Positions 1-7,855 are shown, numbered from the stretch's first letter. The stretch is DNA of 64,000 bases from Sediminibacillus terrae (GCF_009602435.1 NZ_VZDQ01000029.1:65999-129998), one strand, 5' to 3'. A program made the numbers and translations. The notes: generated by a model not told the origin, from the sequence alone.

Positions 1-903
1 CTACAGGAGTGGAATGATATCAGCAATCCGGATGCGATTCAAATCGGCCAGGTACTAATTGTGAAAGCCCCGGCAGACGGTGGAGGCAGTGGAGCGAGCA
101 CCTATACCGTACAGGCCGGAGACAACCTAAGTTCTATCGCTGTGAAATTTGGAGTAACCGTAGCACAGCTACAGGAGTGGAATGATATCAGCAATCCGGA
201 TGCGATTCAAATCGGCCAGGTACTAATTGTGAAAGCCCCGGCAGACGGTGGAGGCAGTGGAGCGAGCACCTATACCGTACAGGCCGGAGACAACCTAAGT
301 TCGATCGCTGTGAAATTTGGAGTAACCGTTGCCCAGTTACAAGAATGGAACAATATCAGCGATCCAGATGCGATTCAAATCGGGCAGGTATTACGGGTGA
401 AAGCCCCGGCAGACGGGGGAGGCAGCGGTTCGAGTACTTATACCGTGCAGGCCGGAGACAACCTAAGTTCGATCGCCTTGAGATTTGGCGTGACAGTCGC
501 GCAATTACAGGAATGGAACAACATCAGCGATCCAAATGCAATTCAAATCGGTCAAGTATTAATTGTGAAAGCCCCGACGGATGGGGGAGGCAGCGGATCG
601 AGCACCTATACCGTGCAGGCCGGAGACAACCTAAGTTCCATCGCTGTGAAATTTGGAGTAACCGTTGCCCAGTTACAGGAATGGAACAACATCAGCGATC
701 CAAATGCAATTCAAATCGGTCAAGTATTAATTGTGAAAGCCCCGACGGACGGGGGAGGCAGCGGTTCGAGCACCTATACTGTGCAGGCCGGAGACAACCT
801 GAGTTCGATCGCCTTGAGATTTGGTGTGACAGTCGCGCAATTACAGGAATGGAACAACATCAGCGATCCAAATGCGATTCAGATCGGCCAAGTATTAATA
901 GTC
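1..903 (+). repeat. 168-bp in-frame tandem repeat (LysM units)
   Basis: The TATAC(C/T)GT(A/G)CAGGCCGG block recurs at 103, 271, 439, 607 and 775, exactly 168 bp apart. The copies are nearly identical in DNA, not only in protein. Two variants (AVKFG and ALRFG, with different third-base choices) occur, which suggests recent unit duplication or gene conversion. Copy number may vary between isolates, and short-read assemblies may collapse it. Confidence 0.92.
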
Positions 904-909
904 GGTTAA
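1..909 (+). CDS. LysM-repeat cell-wall binding protein, C-terminal part
   Basis: The reading frame is open from the left edge, so the start lies outside the window. The visible 302 residues are one partial and five complete copies of a unit of 56 residues. Each copy has a LysM domain (YTVQAGDNLSSIA...LQEWN...IQIGQVL) followed by a linker, KAP(A/T)DGGGSG(A/S)ST. LysM domains bind N-acetylglucosamine-containing glycans such as peptidoglycan, so this is the wall-anchoring tail of an exported protein. The catalytic or other N-terminal part is not visible; a peptidoglycan hydrolase or spore/wall protein is plausible. The last repeat ends the protein directly after IQIGQVLIVG. A hairpin terminator follows 33 bp after the stop. 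Confidence 0.9.
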   Translation, partial: LQEWNDISNPDAIQIGQVLIVKAPADGGGSGASTYTVQAGDNLSSIAVKFGVTVAQLQEWNDISNPDAIQIGQVLIVKAPADGGGSGASTYTVQAGDNLSSIAVKFGVTVAQLQEWNNISDPDAIQIGQVLRVKAPADGGGSGSSTYTVQAGDNLSSIALRFGVTVAQLQEWNNISDPNAIQIGQVLIVKAPTDGGGSGSSTYTVQAGDNLSSIAVKFGVTVAQLQEWNNISDPNAIQIGQVLIVKAPTDGGGSGSSTYTVQAGDNLSSIALRFGVTVAQLQEWNNISDPNAIQIGQVLIVG

Positions 910-942
910 ATCATAAAAAAGGAAAAAGTTTTTAATACAAGT

Positions 943-971
943 AAAAGGCATCTCTTGCAGGTGCCTTTTTT
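943..971 (+). terminator. Intrinsic terminator of the LysM gene
   Basis: An 11-bp stem (AAAAGGCATCT with AGGTGCCTTTT, one G-U pair) and a 5-nt loop are followed by a T run. Confidence 0.85.
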
Positions 972-1060
972 CTATCTGTCCAGGGACTGATGTTTTTATT
1001 CAATATAACTTCACCAATTTAGTGCTAATAAAAATTCATGATGAATGAATCTCACAAATA

Positions 1061-1089
1061 TTGACACCATTTAGGAGATGTGATATTTA
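1061..1089 (+). promoter_or_regulatory. Sigma-A type promoter of htpG
   Basis: A perfect -35 TTGACA (1061-1066) is followed after 17 nt by a moderate -10 TATTTA (1084-1089). The expected transcript start near 1096 falls just before the CIRCE element. Confidence 0.6.
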
Positions 1090-1100
1090 TTTGTTAGGCG

Positions 1101-1127
1101 TTAGCACTCTAATACGTCGAGTGCTAA
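1101..1127 (+). promoter_or_regulatory. CIRCE operator (HrcA binding site)
   Basis: TTAGCACTC (1101-1109), a 9-nt spacer and GAGTGCTAA (1119-1127) match the CIRCE consensus perfectly. The site lies between the promoter and the htpG start, in the position used by the HrcA repressor. It implies class I heat-shock control of htpG in this organism. Confidence 0.95.
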
Positions 1128-1173
1128 AATAAATGAATCCATGCTAAAAATTGATCGAAAAGGGGCTGTAGAA

Positions 1174-3051
1174 ATGGGAAAAAGAAAATTTAAGGCAGAA
1201 TCCAAACGGTTGCTAGACTTAATGATTAACTCTATCTACTCGCAGCGGGAAGTGTTTTTGCGAGAGTTGATTTCCAATGCCAGCGATGCCATTGATAAAA
1301 TTTACTACAAGGCGCTGACTGATGAAAATCTGTCCTTTAACCAAAGCGATTACTACATAAAAATCGAAGCGGATAAGGATGCCCGTACCTTGACGATCAC
1401 CGATACAGGGATCGGCATGACCCAGGAAGAACTGGAGAAAAACTTGGGGACAATTGCGAAAAGCGGCTCGTTGAATTTCAAAAATGAAAATGAAGTGAAA
1501 GATGGCCATGATATCATCGGTCAATTCGGGGTAGGGTTTTACGCGGCATTCATGGTGGCAGATGTGGTGACCGTGACGAGTAAAGCGCTTGGCAGTGACG
1601 AAGCCTTCAAATGGGAATCAAAAGGGTCCGACGGCTATACCATTGAACCGGTGGCCAAAGAATCAACTGGCACGGTGATTACCTTGAAGCTGAAGGAGAA
1701 CACAGAAGAGGAAAACTATGATGAATTCTTGGAAGAATACCGCTTAAAAGAAATCGTCAAAAAGTACTCTGATTTCATCCGCTACCCAATTAAAATGGAT
1801 GTAACGAAGAGCAAAAAAGAAGATGACGGCAATGAGTATGTCGAGTATAAAGAAGAAGAAACCATCAACAGCATGGTGCCGATTTGGAAAAAGAATAAAA
1901 ACGAGCTAAGTGATGAAGATTATGAGAATTTCTACCGGGAAAAGCGTTATGGATTCGACAAGCCGCTGAAGCACATCCATTTGAGTGTGGACGGTACAAT
2001 CCGTTACAATGCGATGCTGTTCATTCCGGAAAATCGTCCGTTCGATTACTACACGCAAGAGTATCAAAAAGGGCTGGAGCTGTACTCAAACGGTGTGCTG
2101 ATCATGGAAAAATGTGCCGACCTGATTCCGGATCATTTCAGCTTCGTCAAAGGGCTGGTGGATTCTGAAGATCTTTCCCTGAACATCTCCAGGGAAATGC
2201 TGCAGCATGACAGACAACTGAAGCTGATCGCTAAAAACATCAACAAAAAAATCAAATCCCAGCTTCTCACCCTGCAAAAAGACGACCGGGAGCAGTACGA
2301 GAAATTTTATAATGCCTTCGGCCGTCAGATTAAGTTTGGCGTTTATAACGAATTCGGCGCCAACAAAGATGTGCTGAAAGACCTGCTGTTGTTCTATTCT
2401 TCGAAAGAGAAGAAACTCGTTACATTGGCTGAATATGTATCGAGAATGCCGGAAGACCAAAAGTACATTTATTATGCAACCGGTGAATCAATCGACCGCA
2501 TCGATAAGCTGCCGCAAACAGAGCTTGTGGCCGACAAGGGATACGAAATCCTTTACTTCACCGAAGAAATTGATGAATTCGCCATCCGCATGCTGGCAAG
2601 CTATGAAGAAAAAGAATTCAAGTCTGTTTCCAGCAATGATTTAGGATTAGAGGATGAGGAAGAAAAGACGCAAGACGATGAAAAAGAACACCAAGAACTG
2701 TTTGATTATATGAAAGAGCAGCTGAACGGGAAAATTAAACAAGTGCGGGTATCCAAGCGCTTGAAAACCCACCCGGTTTGTTTGACGGCAGACGGCGAGA
2801 TTTCTATTGAAATGGAAAAAGTCATCAACGCCATGCCGGACAATCAGCATATTTCTGCGGACAAAGTGCTGGAAATCAATCCGACCCATGAGGTTTTCGA
2901 GATTCTGAAGGGTGCCTTCGACAACGATAAAGAGAAATTGAACTTGTACACCAATATTTTATATAACCAAGCCCTGTTAATCGAAGGATTGCCGGTCGAT
3001 GATCCGGTTGAGTTCTCGAATAACATGTGCAAAGTGATGGTGACGGCTTAA
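1174..3051 (+). CDS. htpG: Molecular chaperone HtpG (Hsp90)
   Basis: This is a cytoplasmic ATP-dependent chaperone of the Hsp90 family, 625 residues, close to the 626 of Bacillus subtilis HtpG. The N-terminal GHKL ATPase is clear: [14 protein letters not shown], then DTGIGMT, then [14 protein letters not shown]. The middle domain contains NISREMLQ, and the C-terminal dimerisation region follows. I chose the ATG at 1174, which gives the usual [15 protein letters not shown] start with AAAAGGGG 8 nt upstream. An in-frame ATG at 1141 would add 11 non-conserved residues. It stands alone behind a CIRCE operator, so heat-inducible repression by HrcA is expected. No terminator is obvious directly after the stop. 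Confidence 0.97.
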   Translation: MGKRKFKAESKRLLDLMINSIYSQREVFLRELISNASDAIDKIYYKALTDENLSFNQSDYYIKIEADKDARTLTITDTGIGMTQEELEKNLGTIAKSGSLNFKNENEVKDGHDIIGQFGVGFYAAFMVADVVTVTSKALGSDEAFKWESKGSDGYTIEPVAKESTGTVITLKLKENTEEENYDEFLEEYRLKEIVKKYSDFIRYPIKMDVTKSKKEDDGNEYVEYKEEETINSMVPIWKKNKNELSDEDYENFYREKRYGFDKPLKHIHLSVDGTIRYNAMLFIPENRPFDYYTQEYQKGLELYSNGVLIMEKCADLIPDHFSFVKGLVDSEDLSLNISREMLQHDRQLKLIAKNINKKIKSQLLTLQKDDREQYEKFYNAFGRQIKFGVYNEFGANKDVLKDLLLFYSSKEKKLVTLAEYVSRMPEDQKYIYYATGESIDRIDKLPQTELVADKGYEILYFTEEIDEFAIRMLASYEEKEFKSVSSNDLGLEDEEEKTQDDEKEHQELFDYMKEQLNGKIKQVRVSKRLKTHPVCLTADGEISIEMEKVINAMPDNQHISADKVLEINPTHEVFEILKGAFDNDKEKLNLYTNILYNQALLIEGLPVDDPVEFSNNMCKVMVTA

Positions 3052-3205
3052 ATAATCGTGTGGTCAGAATGTGAATATGGGAAGATGCGAAACTGTGAGG
3101 TGGAATCCGTTTGGTCTCTGCTTCGCAGTTTTCGTAGTTTATTGGTAGAATGAAAGGAAACTATTGTGGAATTCGAAAAAGATAGTAAAAAGGGGGGAGT
3201 ATACG

Positions 3206-3757
3206 ATGGAAAAAAGGGAAACCAAAATCGCCAAATCACTTTTTAATTACCAACGGGCCAGAATTCTTCAAGTGGTAAAGGGGAAAGAAAAAACGGTGAA
3301 GCAAATTGCAGAAGCACTGAATGAGAAGCCATCCAGGCTATACTATCATATCAACCAGTTAGAAGAACTAGGGCTGTTAAAGATCACCAGCGAAAAACAG
3401 ATAAATAATTTAACCCAAAAGTATTATACCGCCGCAAATACTGGTGCAATGTTAAACGAATACACGTTTACCGGAAAAGAAGCATCCAAAAATGCCGAAT
3501 TCATCACTTCCCAGTTATACGCCTTCACAGAAGAGGCGATTACAAGAATTCAGACAGATCTTAGTATAGGGAATGAGACGGATATATCTTCGGAGGCAAG
3601 CATCATCAATGCCCATCTAACGAAAGAAGAGTGGAAAGAAGTCAACCAAAAAGTAAGAGAGATTGTTTCGAAGCGTGAAGACAAAAATGAGGACGGGAAA
3701 GGGTATGAAGCTACCTATATTTTCATGAGCTATCTAAATGAACCCGACAACCAATAA
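3206..3757 (+). CDS. ArsR-like winged-helix transcriptional regulator
   Basis: A 183-residue DNA-binding protein. Residues about 10-75 form a winged helix of the ArsR/HTH_20 kind (RILQVVKGKEKTVKQIAEAL, then RLYYHINQLEELGLLKI). The C-terminal part is charged and helical with no metal-binding cysteines, so the ligand is unlikely to be a soft metal. The ATG at 3206 has AGGGGGGAG 7-8 nt upstream; an earlier ATG at 3164 lacks a ribosome site. A weak promoter (TTCGCA at 3122, TAGAAT at 3146) may serve it. It converges on an MFS exporter and lies beside the radical SAM peptide cassette, so I infer it is the local regulator, perhaps sensing the exported product. Confidence 0.85.
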   Translation: MEKRETKIAKSLFNYQRARILQVVKGKEKTVKQIAEALNEKPSRLYYHINQLEELGLLKITSEKQINNLTQKYYTAANTGAMLNEYTFTGKEASKNAEFITSQLYAFTEEAITRIQTDLSIGNETDISSEASIINAHLTKEEWKEVNQKVREIVSKREDKNEDGKGYEATYIFMSYLNEPDNQ

Positions 3758-3803
3758 CTATTCGGAAGCGAGGCGAGCATTACGCCTGCTTCGCTTCGAA
3801 TAG
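3758..3803. terminator. Shared hairpin between convergent regulator and exporter
   Basis: CTATTCG (3758-3764) pairs with CGAATAG (3797-3803), and the arms continue imperfectly through GAAGCGA/TCGCTTC. It begins right after the regulator stop and reaches into the last codons of the MFS gene. No strong T run follows on either side. Confidence 0.5.
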
Positions 3804-5030
3804 CGTTTCCGCTTCAAATGAACTAGGAGATGGCATATTTCTCAATGTAGGAATGACTATCCAATAAAAAGAGACGAACATCGTTGCTGCGCTTCCTCCC
3901 ATAAATATCATCCAGCTTCCTGTCACGGTAGCTGTCGCCCCGCCTATTAACGCCCCTAAGGGAGTGGCAAGTGCGGTTGCTCCTGCTACAAAAGAAAAAA
4001 CTCTTCCAAGGTAATCAGACGGTACCACTTTTTGCAATGAAGAAAGAAACAAGACATTCGTCATTCCGATAGCAATATAACTGAAGCCATACAAGAAAAC
4101 GGAAAGCAATGTAATATTCGTTATACCCGCAATCAACCAGCTAATTCCCGAAATAAAAAATCCCACAATTGTCACCCTGCCAAGAGAAATCTTATCAAAG
4201 AAACTGCTTATCAAGGAACCGACCAATAAACCTCCCGACATTGCACCTAAATACCATCCATACACATTGCTTCCTCCACGCTCGGCAGAATACTCAGGAA
4301 GGATCGCCGATACTGCCCCTATAATGAAATTGGCTAAAATCGCGGCCAGTAAAAATTTCGGAATGAAGGAGTTTTTTATAAAACGGTAACCATCCGTTAA
4401 ATCGGTTTTGTAGCTTTTCCATTTGTCACTCAATGTTAGGTCGGAATCGTTTTCCGTTTCATTGAATTCTGTCTTTGGGACCTTAAGGTAAAAAAACAGC
4501 GTCATCGCCATTAAGAAAGTCGCCGAGTTTAATGTGTAAACCGATACAGCCCCCATGGCTGCGATGATAATTCCGGAAACTCCAAGCAAAATCACATCAA
4601 GTAATTGATAGGTAGCGGACATCACCGAGTTTGCTTTGGTTATATGTTCTTTATCGACAATGCTTGGCAATAAGGCTGCCTGGGTTGGATAGACAAATTG
4701 CTGAATGATCGAAACGACGGGATTAATGATCAATACAATCCACACGGAAAGAAAACCGAAAAAATAGGCCAAAGGAATGAACATTAGCAAAATAGCCTGA
4801 ATCATCTGCGAATAAATAAGGATGGACTTATACTTGGCTTGATTAATGAGCGGGCCGATAAAAAATTGAAGGGCGATTGGAGCAGAAGTCAAAAAGCCTG
4901 CCAAGCCAGTGAAAAAACTATTGTGAGTAAGGTCGTAAATCAACCACATAGATGCCACAGCGTACAGACTGTCACCGATGTTCGTCAGAACCCTGCCAGA
5001 AATCAAAAACGTAAAATTTTTGTTTATCAC
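3780..5030 (-). CDS. MFS efflux transporter
   Basis: A 416-residue integral membrane protein of the major facilitator superfamily with about 12 hydrophobic segments, of the MFS_3 type that includes macrolide and enterobactin exporters. Family features are the N-terminal GRVLTNIGDSLYAVASMWLIYD and a second half restarting around LAAILANFIIGAVSAILPEYSAERGG. The start is GTG at 5030, with GGAGGT 7 nt upstream. Its promoter region is shared head-to-head with the mini-peptide and radical SAM genes, and it meets the ArsR-like regulator tail-to-tail. I infer that it exports the modified peptide or gives self-protection; the substrate cannot be read from sequence. Confidence 0.9.
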   Translation of the reverse strand: MINKNFTFLISGRVLTNIGDSLYAVASMWLIYDLTHNSFFTGLAGFLTSAPIALQFFIGPLINQAKYKSILIYSQMIQAILLMFIPLAYFFGFLSVWIVLIINPVVSIIQQFVYPTQAALLPSIVDKEHITKANSVMSATYQLLDVILLGVSGIIIAAMGAVSVYTLNSATFLMAMTLFFYLKVPKTEFNETENDSDLTLSDKWKSYKTDLTDGYRFIKNSFIPKFLLAAILANFIIGAVSAILPEYSAERGGSNVYGWYLGAMSGGLLVGSLISSFFDKISLGRVTIVGFFISGISWLIAGITNITLLSVFLYGFSYIAIGMTNVLFLSSLQKVVPSDYLGRVFSFVAGATALATPLGALIGGATATVTGSWMIFMGGSAATMFVSFYWIVIPTLRNMPSPSSFEAETLFEAKQA

Positions 5031-5051
5031 CTTAACACCTCCATTAAAATT

Positions 5052-5080
5052 ATTTTAACGTTAAATAAAATAAAACGCAA
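5052..5080 (-). promoter_or_regulatory. Promoter of the MFS exporter with palindromic operator
   Basis: On the minus strand TTGCGT (5080-5075), 17 nt and TAAAAT (5057-5052) form a good promoter. A perfect 12-bp palindrome TTTAACGTTAAA (5054-5065) overlaps the -10. It is a plausible operator for the neighbouring winged-helix regulator. Confidence 0.55.
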
Positions 5081-5099
5081 TATTTTAATTATTATAATA

Positions 5100-5128
5100 T
5101 TGACATAATTTTGAAAACAGGGTAAGTT
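5100..5128 (+). promoter_or_regulatory. Possible promoter of the peptide/radical SAM operon
   Basis: A perfect -35 TTGACA (5100-5105) is followed after 17 nt by a weak -10 TAAGTT (5123-5128). The leader to the mini-peptide would be about 55 nt. The -10 is poor, so an activator may be needed or the assignment may be wrong. Confidence 0.35.
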
Positions 5129-5188
5129 ATATGTAACAGAAAAATAATTAAACCGATAAAATAATTTTAATGAAAGGTGGTGAGTAAT

Positions 5189-5227
5189 ATGGCAGATAAA
5201 CCAGTAACTGTTAATGTATTTTGCTAA
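5189..5227 (+). CDS. Candidate 12-residue RiPP precursor peptide ending in Cys
   Basis: ATG GCA GAT ... TTT TGC TAA encodes MADKPVTVNVFC. The start has an AAAGGTGGTGAG ribosome site 6-7 nt upstream, among the best in the window, which argues that this tiny frame is translated. It lies 66 nt before a radical SAM/SPASM gene and is followed by a stable hairpin. The only cysteine is the last residue, and an EpiD-like flavoprotein that would act on a C-terminal cysteine is encoded in the same operon. There is no room for a classical leader peptide; GTG codons just upstream sit inside the ribosome site. Being the precursor is inference from context; I know no family for it. It could also be a leader peptide controlling translation of the maturase. 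Confidence 0.68.
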   Translation: MADKPVTVNVFC

Positions 5228-5249
5228 CCTTTGATTACTTATCATCCGG

Positions 5250-5272
5250 GGTTGTCCTGTTTTAGGACAACC
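5250..5272 (+). terminator. Hairpin between mini-peptide and radical SAM gene
   Basis: GGTTGTCCT (5250-5258) and AGGACAACC (5264-5272) form a perfect 9-bp stem with loop GTTTT. Only a weak T-rich stretch (TCATTGTTTAGG) follows, so partial termination or mRNA 3'-end protection is more likely than full stop. Such elements commonly set a high precursor-to-enzyme ratio in RiPP operons. It ends 9 nt before the ribosome site of the next gene. Confidence 0.7.
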
Positions 5273-5293
5273 TCATTGTTTAGGAGGGAAAAA

Positions 5294-6649
5294 ATGTTTA
5301 ACAGGGATTCCAAAAAAGTGAACAAAATGAAAGAATTACGCTTAAAGCCTTCAAGATTTAACGTGTTCAGTAATGGAGAAGACCATGTAAAACTGTTTAA
5401 TAGTTATACAGGTGAAATCGTTAGATTTAATGGAGAGCATAAGGATTCTTTACTTAAAACTTTAAGAACGAAGGAAATTTCCTATAAAGAAAATAATCGG
5501 CTAGTAGATTTTTTGGTTGATAATAAATTCCTGGTAAATAGTGAAACGGATGAATTCAGAAAAGCCACTGCACAAAAAGTCGCTTCATTGAATAAGGATC
5601 GGACACTGAATTTAATCATCATGCCTAATGAAGACTGTAACTTCAGGTGTGTATATTGTTATGAAAGTTTCGAGAAACAAGAGATGAGTAACCATACTAA
5701 AAAAGGAATAATTAATTATTTGAAAGCCAATTTACAACGTTACGATACTTTGCTAATCTCGTGGTTTGGCGGCGAGCCATTGATATCTTTTAATGTTATA
5801 CGCGAATTATCCAAAGAAATGATGAAATTATGTGAGGAATACAATGTAAGCTATCTGGCAGGTATCACTACAAATGGGTACAACTTGACTCCAGAGGTAT
5901 TTAAAGAGTTGCTAAGTTATCAGGTGGTCGGATATCAAATAACATTAGACGGCACAAAAGAAACCCATGATCAATCGAGAATAGGCAAGCATGGAGAAGA
6001 AACGTATGAAACAATCATGGAAAACCTGATCAAAATGAAAGAAGTAGACAATGAAAATTTTCAGGTGATTCTACGATCGAACATAAGCCAGGAAACCTTT
6101 CCTGTCATGTATGATTTTATTGATAACATGAAGACTCACTTTGTAGAGGATCCGCGCTTCAGTCTGCATTTTGTTTCTGTGTTGAATTTGAAAGGTGAAC
6201 AAAATGCAAATATCCACTTATGTAATACGAAAGAATTGTTCCCATTTTATAATTACGCTCAAAACCAAGGGTTTAATTTTGATTTCTATAAGCAAAACTT
6301 GCAGCCCGGCGGCTCGGAGTGTTATGCATCCAATCCCAACTCCTTCGTTATAGGATCAGATGGAATGATTTATAAATGTACCGTTGCTTTTGATAATCCA
6401 TATAACCATGTCGGCGATTTAAAGGAAGATGGAGAAATGAATCTTTATCACGATCGTCTCTATTTATGGTTGTCAGGTGGAGAGAACGAGGATTCATCTT
6501 GTACAAGATGCTACTTTAGACCATCCTGTCGGGGGAATGCATGTCCATTGGAAAGAATTGAATCGAATCAGACGCCATGTCCACCAATTAAAACAAATAT
6601 TAAGCGATATTTAGATATCGTGGAGGAGGATATGGTCTATGAAGGATAA
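5294..6649 (+). CDS. Radical SAM/SPASM peptide-modifying enzyme
   Basis: A 451-residue radical S-adenosylmethionine enzyme. The [4Fe-4S] motif CxxxCxxC is Cys115, Cys119 and Cys122 (CNFRCVYC), and the GGEP motif follows (WFGGEPL). The C-terminal SPASM region for auxiliary clusters has cysteines 343, 362, 403, 406, 412, 417 and 429. Residues about 20-90 (LFNSYTGEIVRFNGEH...RLVDFLVDNKFLV) look like the PqqD-like peptide-recognition fold found at the N-terminus of many peptide maturases. Start ATG 5294 has TAGGAGGG 5 nt upstream; a TTG at 5231 would read through the hairpin. The preceding 12-residue peptide is the likely substrate, and the next gene overlaps it. The chemistry (C-C, C-S or other crosslink) cannot be told from sequence. 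An anaerobic sulfatase maturase is unlikely because no sulfatase is nearby. Confidence 0.93.
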   Translation: MFNRDSKKVNKMKELRLKPSRFNVFSNGEDHVKLFNSYTGEIVRFNGEHKDSLLKTLRTKEISYKENNRLVDFLVDNKFLVNSETDEFRKATAQKVASLNKDRTLNLIIMPNEDCNFRCVYCYESFEKQEMSNHTKKGIINYLKANLQRYDTLLISWFGGEPLISFNVIRELSKEMMKLCEEYNVSYLAGITTNGYNLTPEVFKELLSYQVVGYQITLDGTKETHDQSRIGKHGEETYETIMENLIKMKEVDNENFQVILRSNISQETFPVMYDFIDNMKTHFVEDPRFSLHFVSVLNLKGEQNANIHLCNTKELFPFYNYAQNQGFNFDFYKQNLQPGGSECYASNPNSFVIGSDGMIYKCTVAFDNPYNHVGDLKEDGEMNLYHDRLYLWLSGGENEDSSCTRCYFRPSCRGNACPLERIESNQTPCPPIKTNIKRYLDIVEEDMVYEG

Positions 6650-7187
6650 AAAGAAAATCCTGTTCGGTGTGACGGGAGCTATTGGTTCTATCAATGCCCC
6701 TGCGTATATTCAGCAATTGATTACGGACTTTGAAGTGGATGTGGTTTTCACAAAATCAGCAGGTTTTTTTATAAACCCTGAGGGGATGAAGCCTATTGCG
6801 AATGGGGTTTATACCGAGGCTTTTGATTTAAGCGAAAAGAAAGTCCCACACGCTAATTTACCGAAAGAAGCTGATGCATTTGTCATTCTCCCCACTTCTG
6901 CAAATTTTTTATCTAAGCTGGCAAATGGCATTGCAGATGATTTACTATCTTTATGCGCACTAAACTATGAAAAGCCTATTTTCCTGGCGCCGAATATGAA
7001 TAAGGTGATGTGGGAAAAGAAGAGTGTGCAACGTAATGTGGAATTATTGAAAAATGATGGGCACATATTCATTAATGAATCCTCAGAAGGATATGAGGCT
7101 TCTACCGGAAAAAGAATCATATCTGAAGCTGCTTTACCTGCTCCAAGAACTCTCCAATATTACTTATCCCAAGAAGTTTTTGTCTGA
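6639..7187 (+). CDS. EpiD/LanD-type flavoprotein cysteine decarboxylase (HFCD family)
   Basis: A 182-residue FMN-dependent protein of the homo-oligomeric flavin-containing Cys decarboxylase family. Signature parts are the N-terminal GVTGAIGS, the active-site His71 in VPHANLP, the PTSAN motif (85-89) continuing SKLANGIADDLL, and the PNMN..MW clamp (118-125) that holds the substrate carboxylate. The length matches EpiD/MrsD (about 180-195), not the two-domain CoaBC, and no CoaB domain is attached. ATG 6639 overlaps the radical SAM stop by 11 nt, behind TGGAGGAGG, so translation is coupled. EpiD-family enzymes convert a C-terminal cysteine to an aminoenethiol, and the operon's peptide ends in Cys. 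Alternatives are a stand-alone PPC decarboxylase or a UbiX-like prenyltransferase; the operon makes these less likely. Confidence 0.88.
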   Translation: MKDKKKILFGVTGAIGSINAPAYIQQLITDFEVDVVFTKSAGFFINPEGMKPIANGVYTEAFDLSEKKVPHANLPKEADAFVILPTSANFLSKLANGIADDLLSLCALNYEKPIFLAPNMNKVMWEKKSVQRNVELLKNDGHIFINESSEGYEASTGKRIISEAALPAPRTLQYYLSQEVFV

Positions 7188-7234
7188 ATGATTATTTTGA
7201 ATGAGAAATGGATGGTTTTCTTCCGTAATGTTGT

Positions 7235-7274
7235 AACCTGGTTTTCTTATTAATGAAATCCAGGTTATTTTATG
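7235..7274 (+). terminator. Terminator of the radical SAM/decarboxylase operon
   Basis: A 12-bp stem AACCTGGTTTTC / GAAATCCAGGTT with one mismatch and an 8-nt loop is followed by ATTTTAT. It closes the cassette. Confidence 0.7.
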
Positions 7275-7855
7275 TCTTTAATCAATGAATATAATGAGCC
7301 TAACAATCTTTGGAGCGAGGAGCATACTTAGTATAGTATAAAAAACGGCTGTACTATAAATAGGATATAAAACCTCAGCATTGAAAATGTCCCGAAGGAA
7401 ACGGGGGTGTCCCCTGCTTACGTATGTTAAAATGTGAGTAATATTGCCTCTTCAAGGTGACGGTTTTGCCACAGAAGGCGGGGATCCGGTTTCTTTTGTA
7501 GTGGCGAGAGGGACAGCTGCTTTTGAGTTTATCCATAATCAGCGCAAGGATGACGTGGTGGTATTCATTCATTATACATATTCGCACACTTCTGCTGGAG
7601 AAAAAACAGCTGAAGAAAACGCCTGAGTGACTATCGAATGGTTATCCGGATAAAGGAATCGGCCTCATACAACATCACATTTGATAGAGCGGGAAAAACC
7701 AACATGCCAGGGAAAAAATCATAATCAAGTAGTCGGAGCCAATGCATTGTTTGATGCCATAAAGTCGTTTGACGGGGAACGTGGGGCTTTTACCTAAGAG
7801 AATTTCCATGGCATACATTTTGAAACTGTAAACACTATAGAAACGGGGCATCAGC
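7275..7855. other. Intergenic stretch without convincing gene
   Basis: About 580 bp. A short plus-strand frame at 7444-7626 (60 codons) lacks a ribosome site and recognisable family, so it may be decayed sequence. I saw no terminator, riboswitch fold or repeat that I could support. Confidence 0.5.

Noticed and set aside
345-935. Second frame through the LysM repeats
   Set aside because: Out-of-frame shadow with Arg/Ser-rich nonsense composition.
5231-5293. Longer N-terminus for the radical SAM protein from TTG 5231
   Set aside because: It would translate through the perfect hairpin and lacks a ribosome site, while ATG 5294 has TAGGAGGG at good distance.
7444-7626. Sixty-codon plus-strand frame
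   Set aside because: No ribosome site and no recognisable family; overlaps an equally long frame on the other strand.
7620-7855. Riboswitch upstream of the YitT gene
   Set aside because: No conserved core of a known class could be traced.
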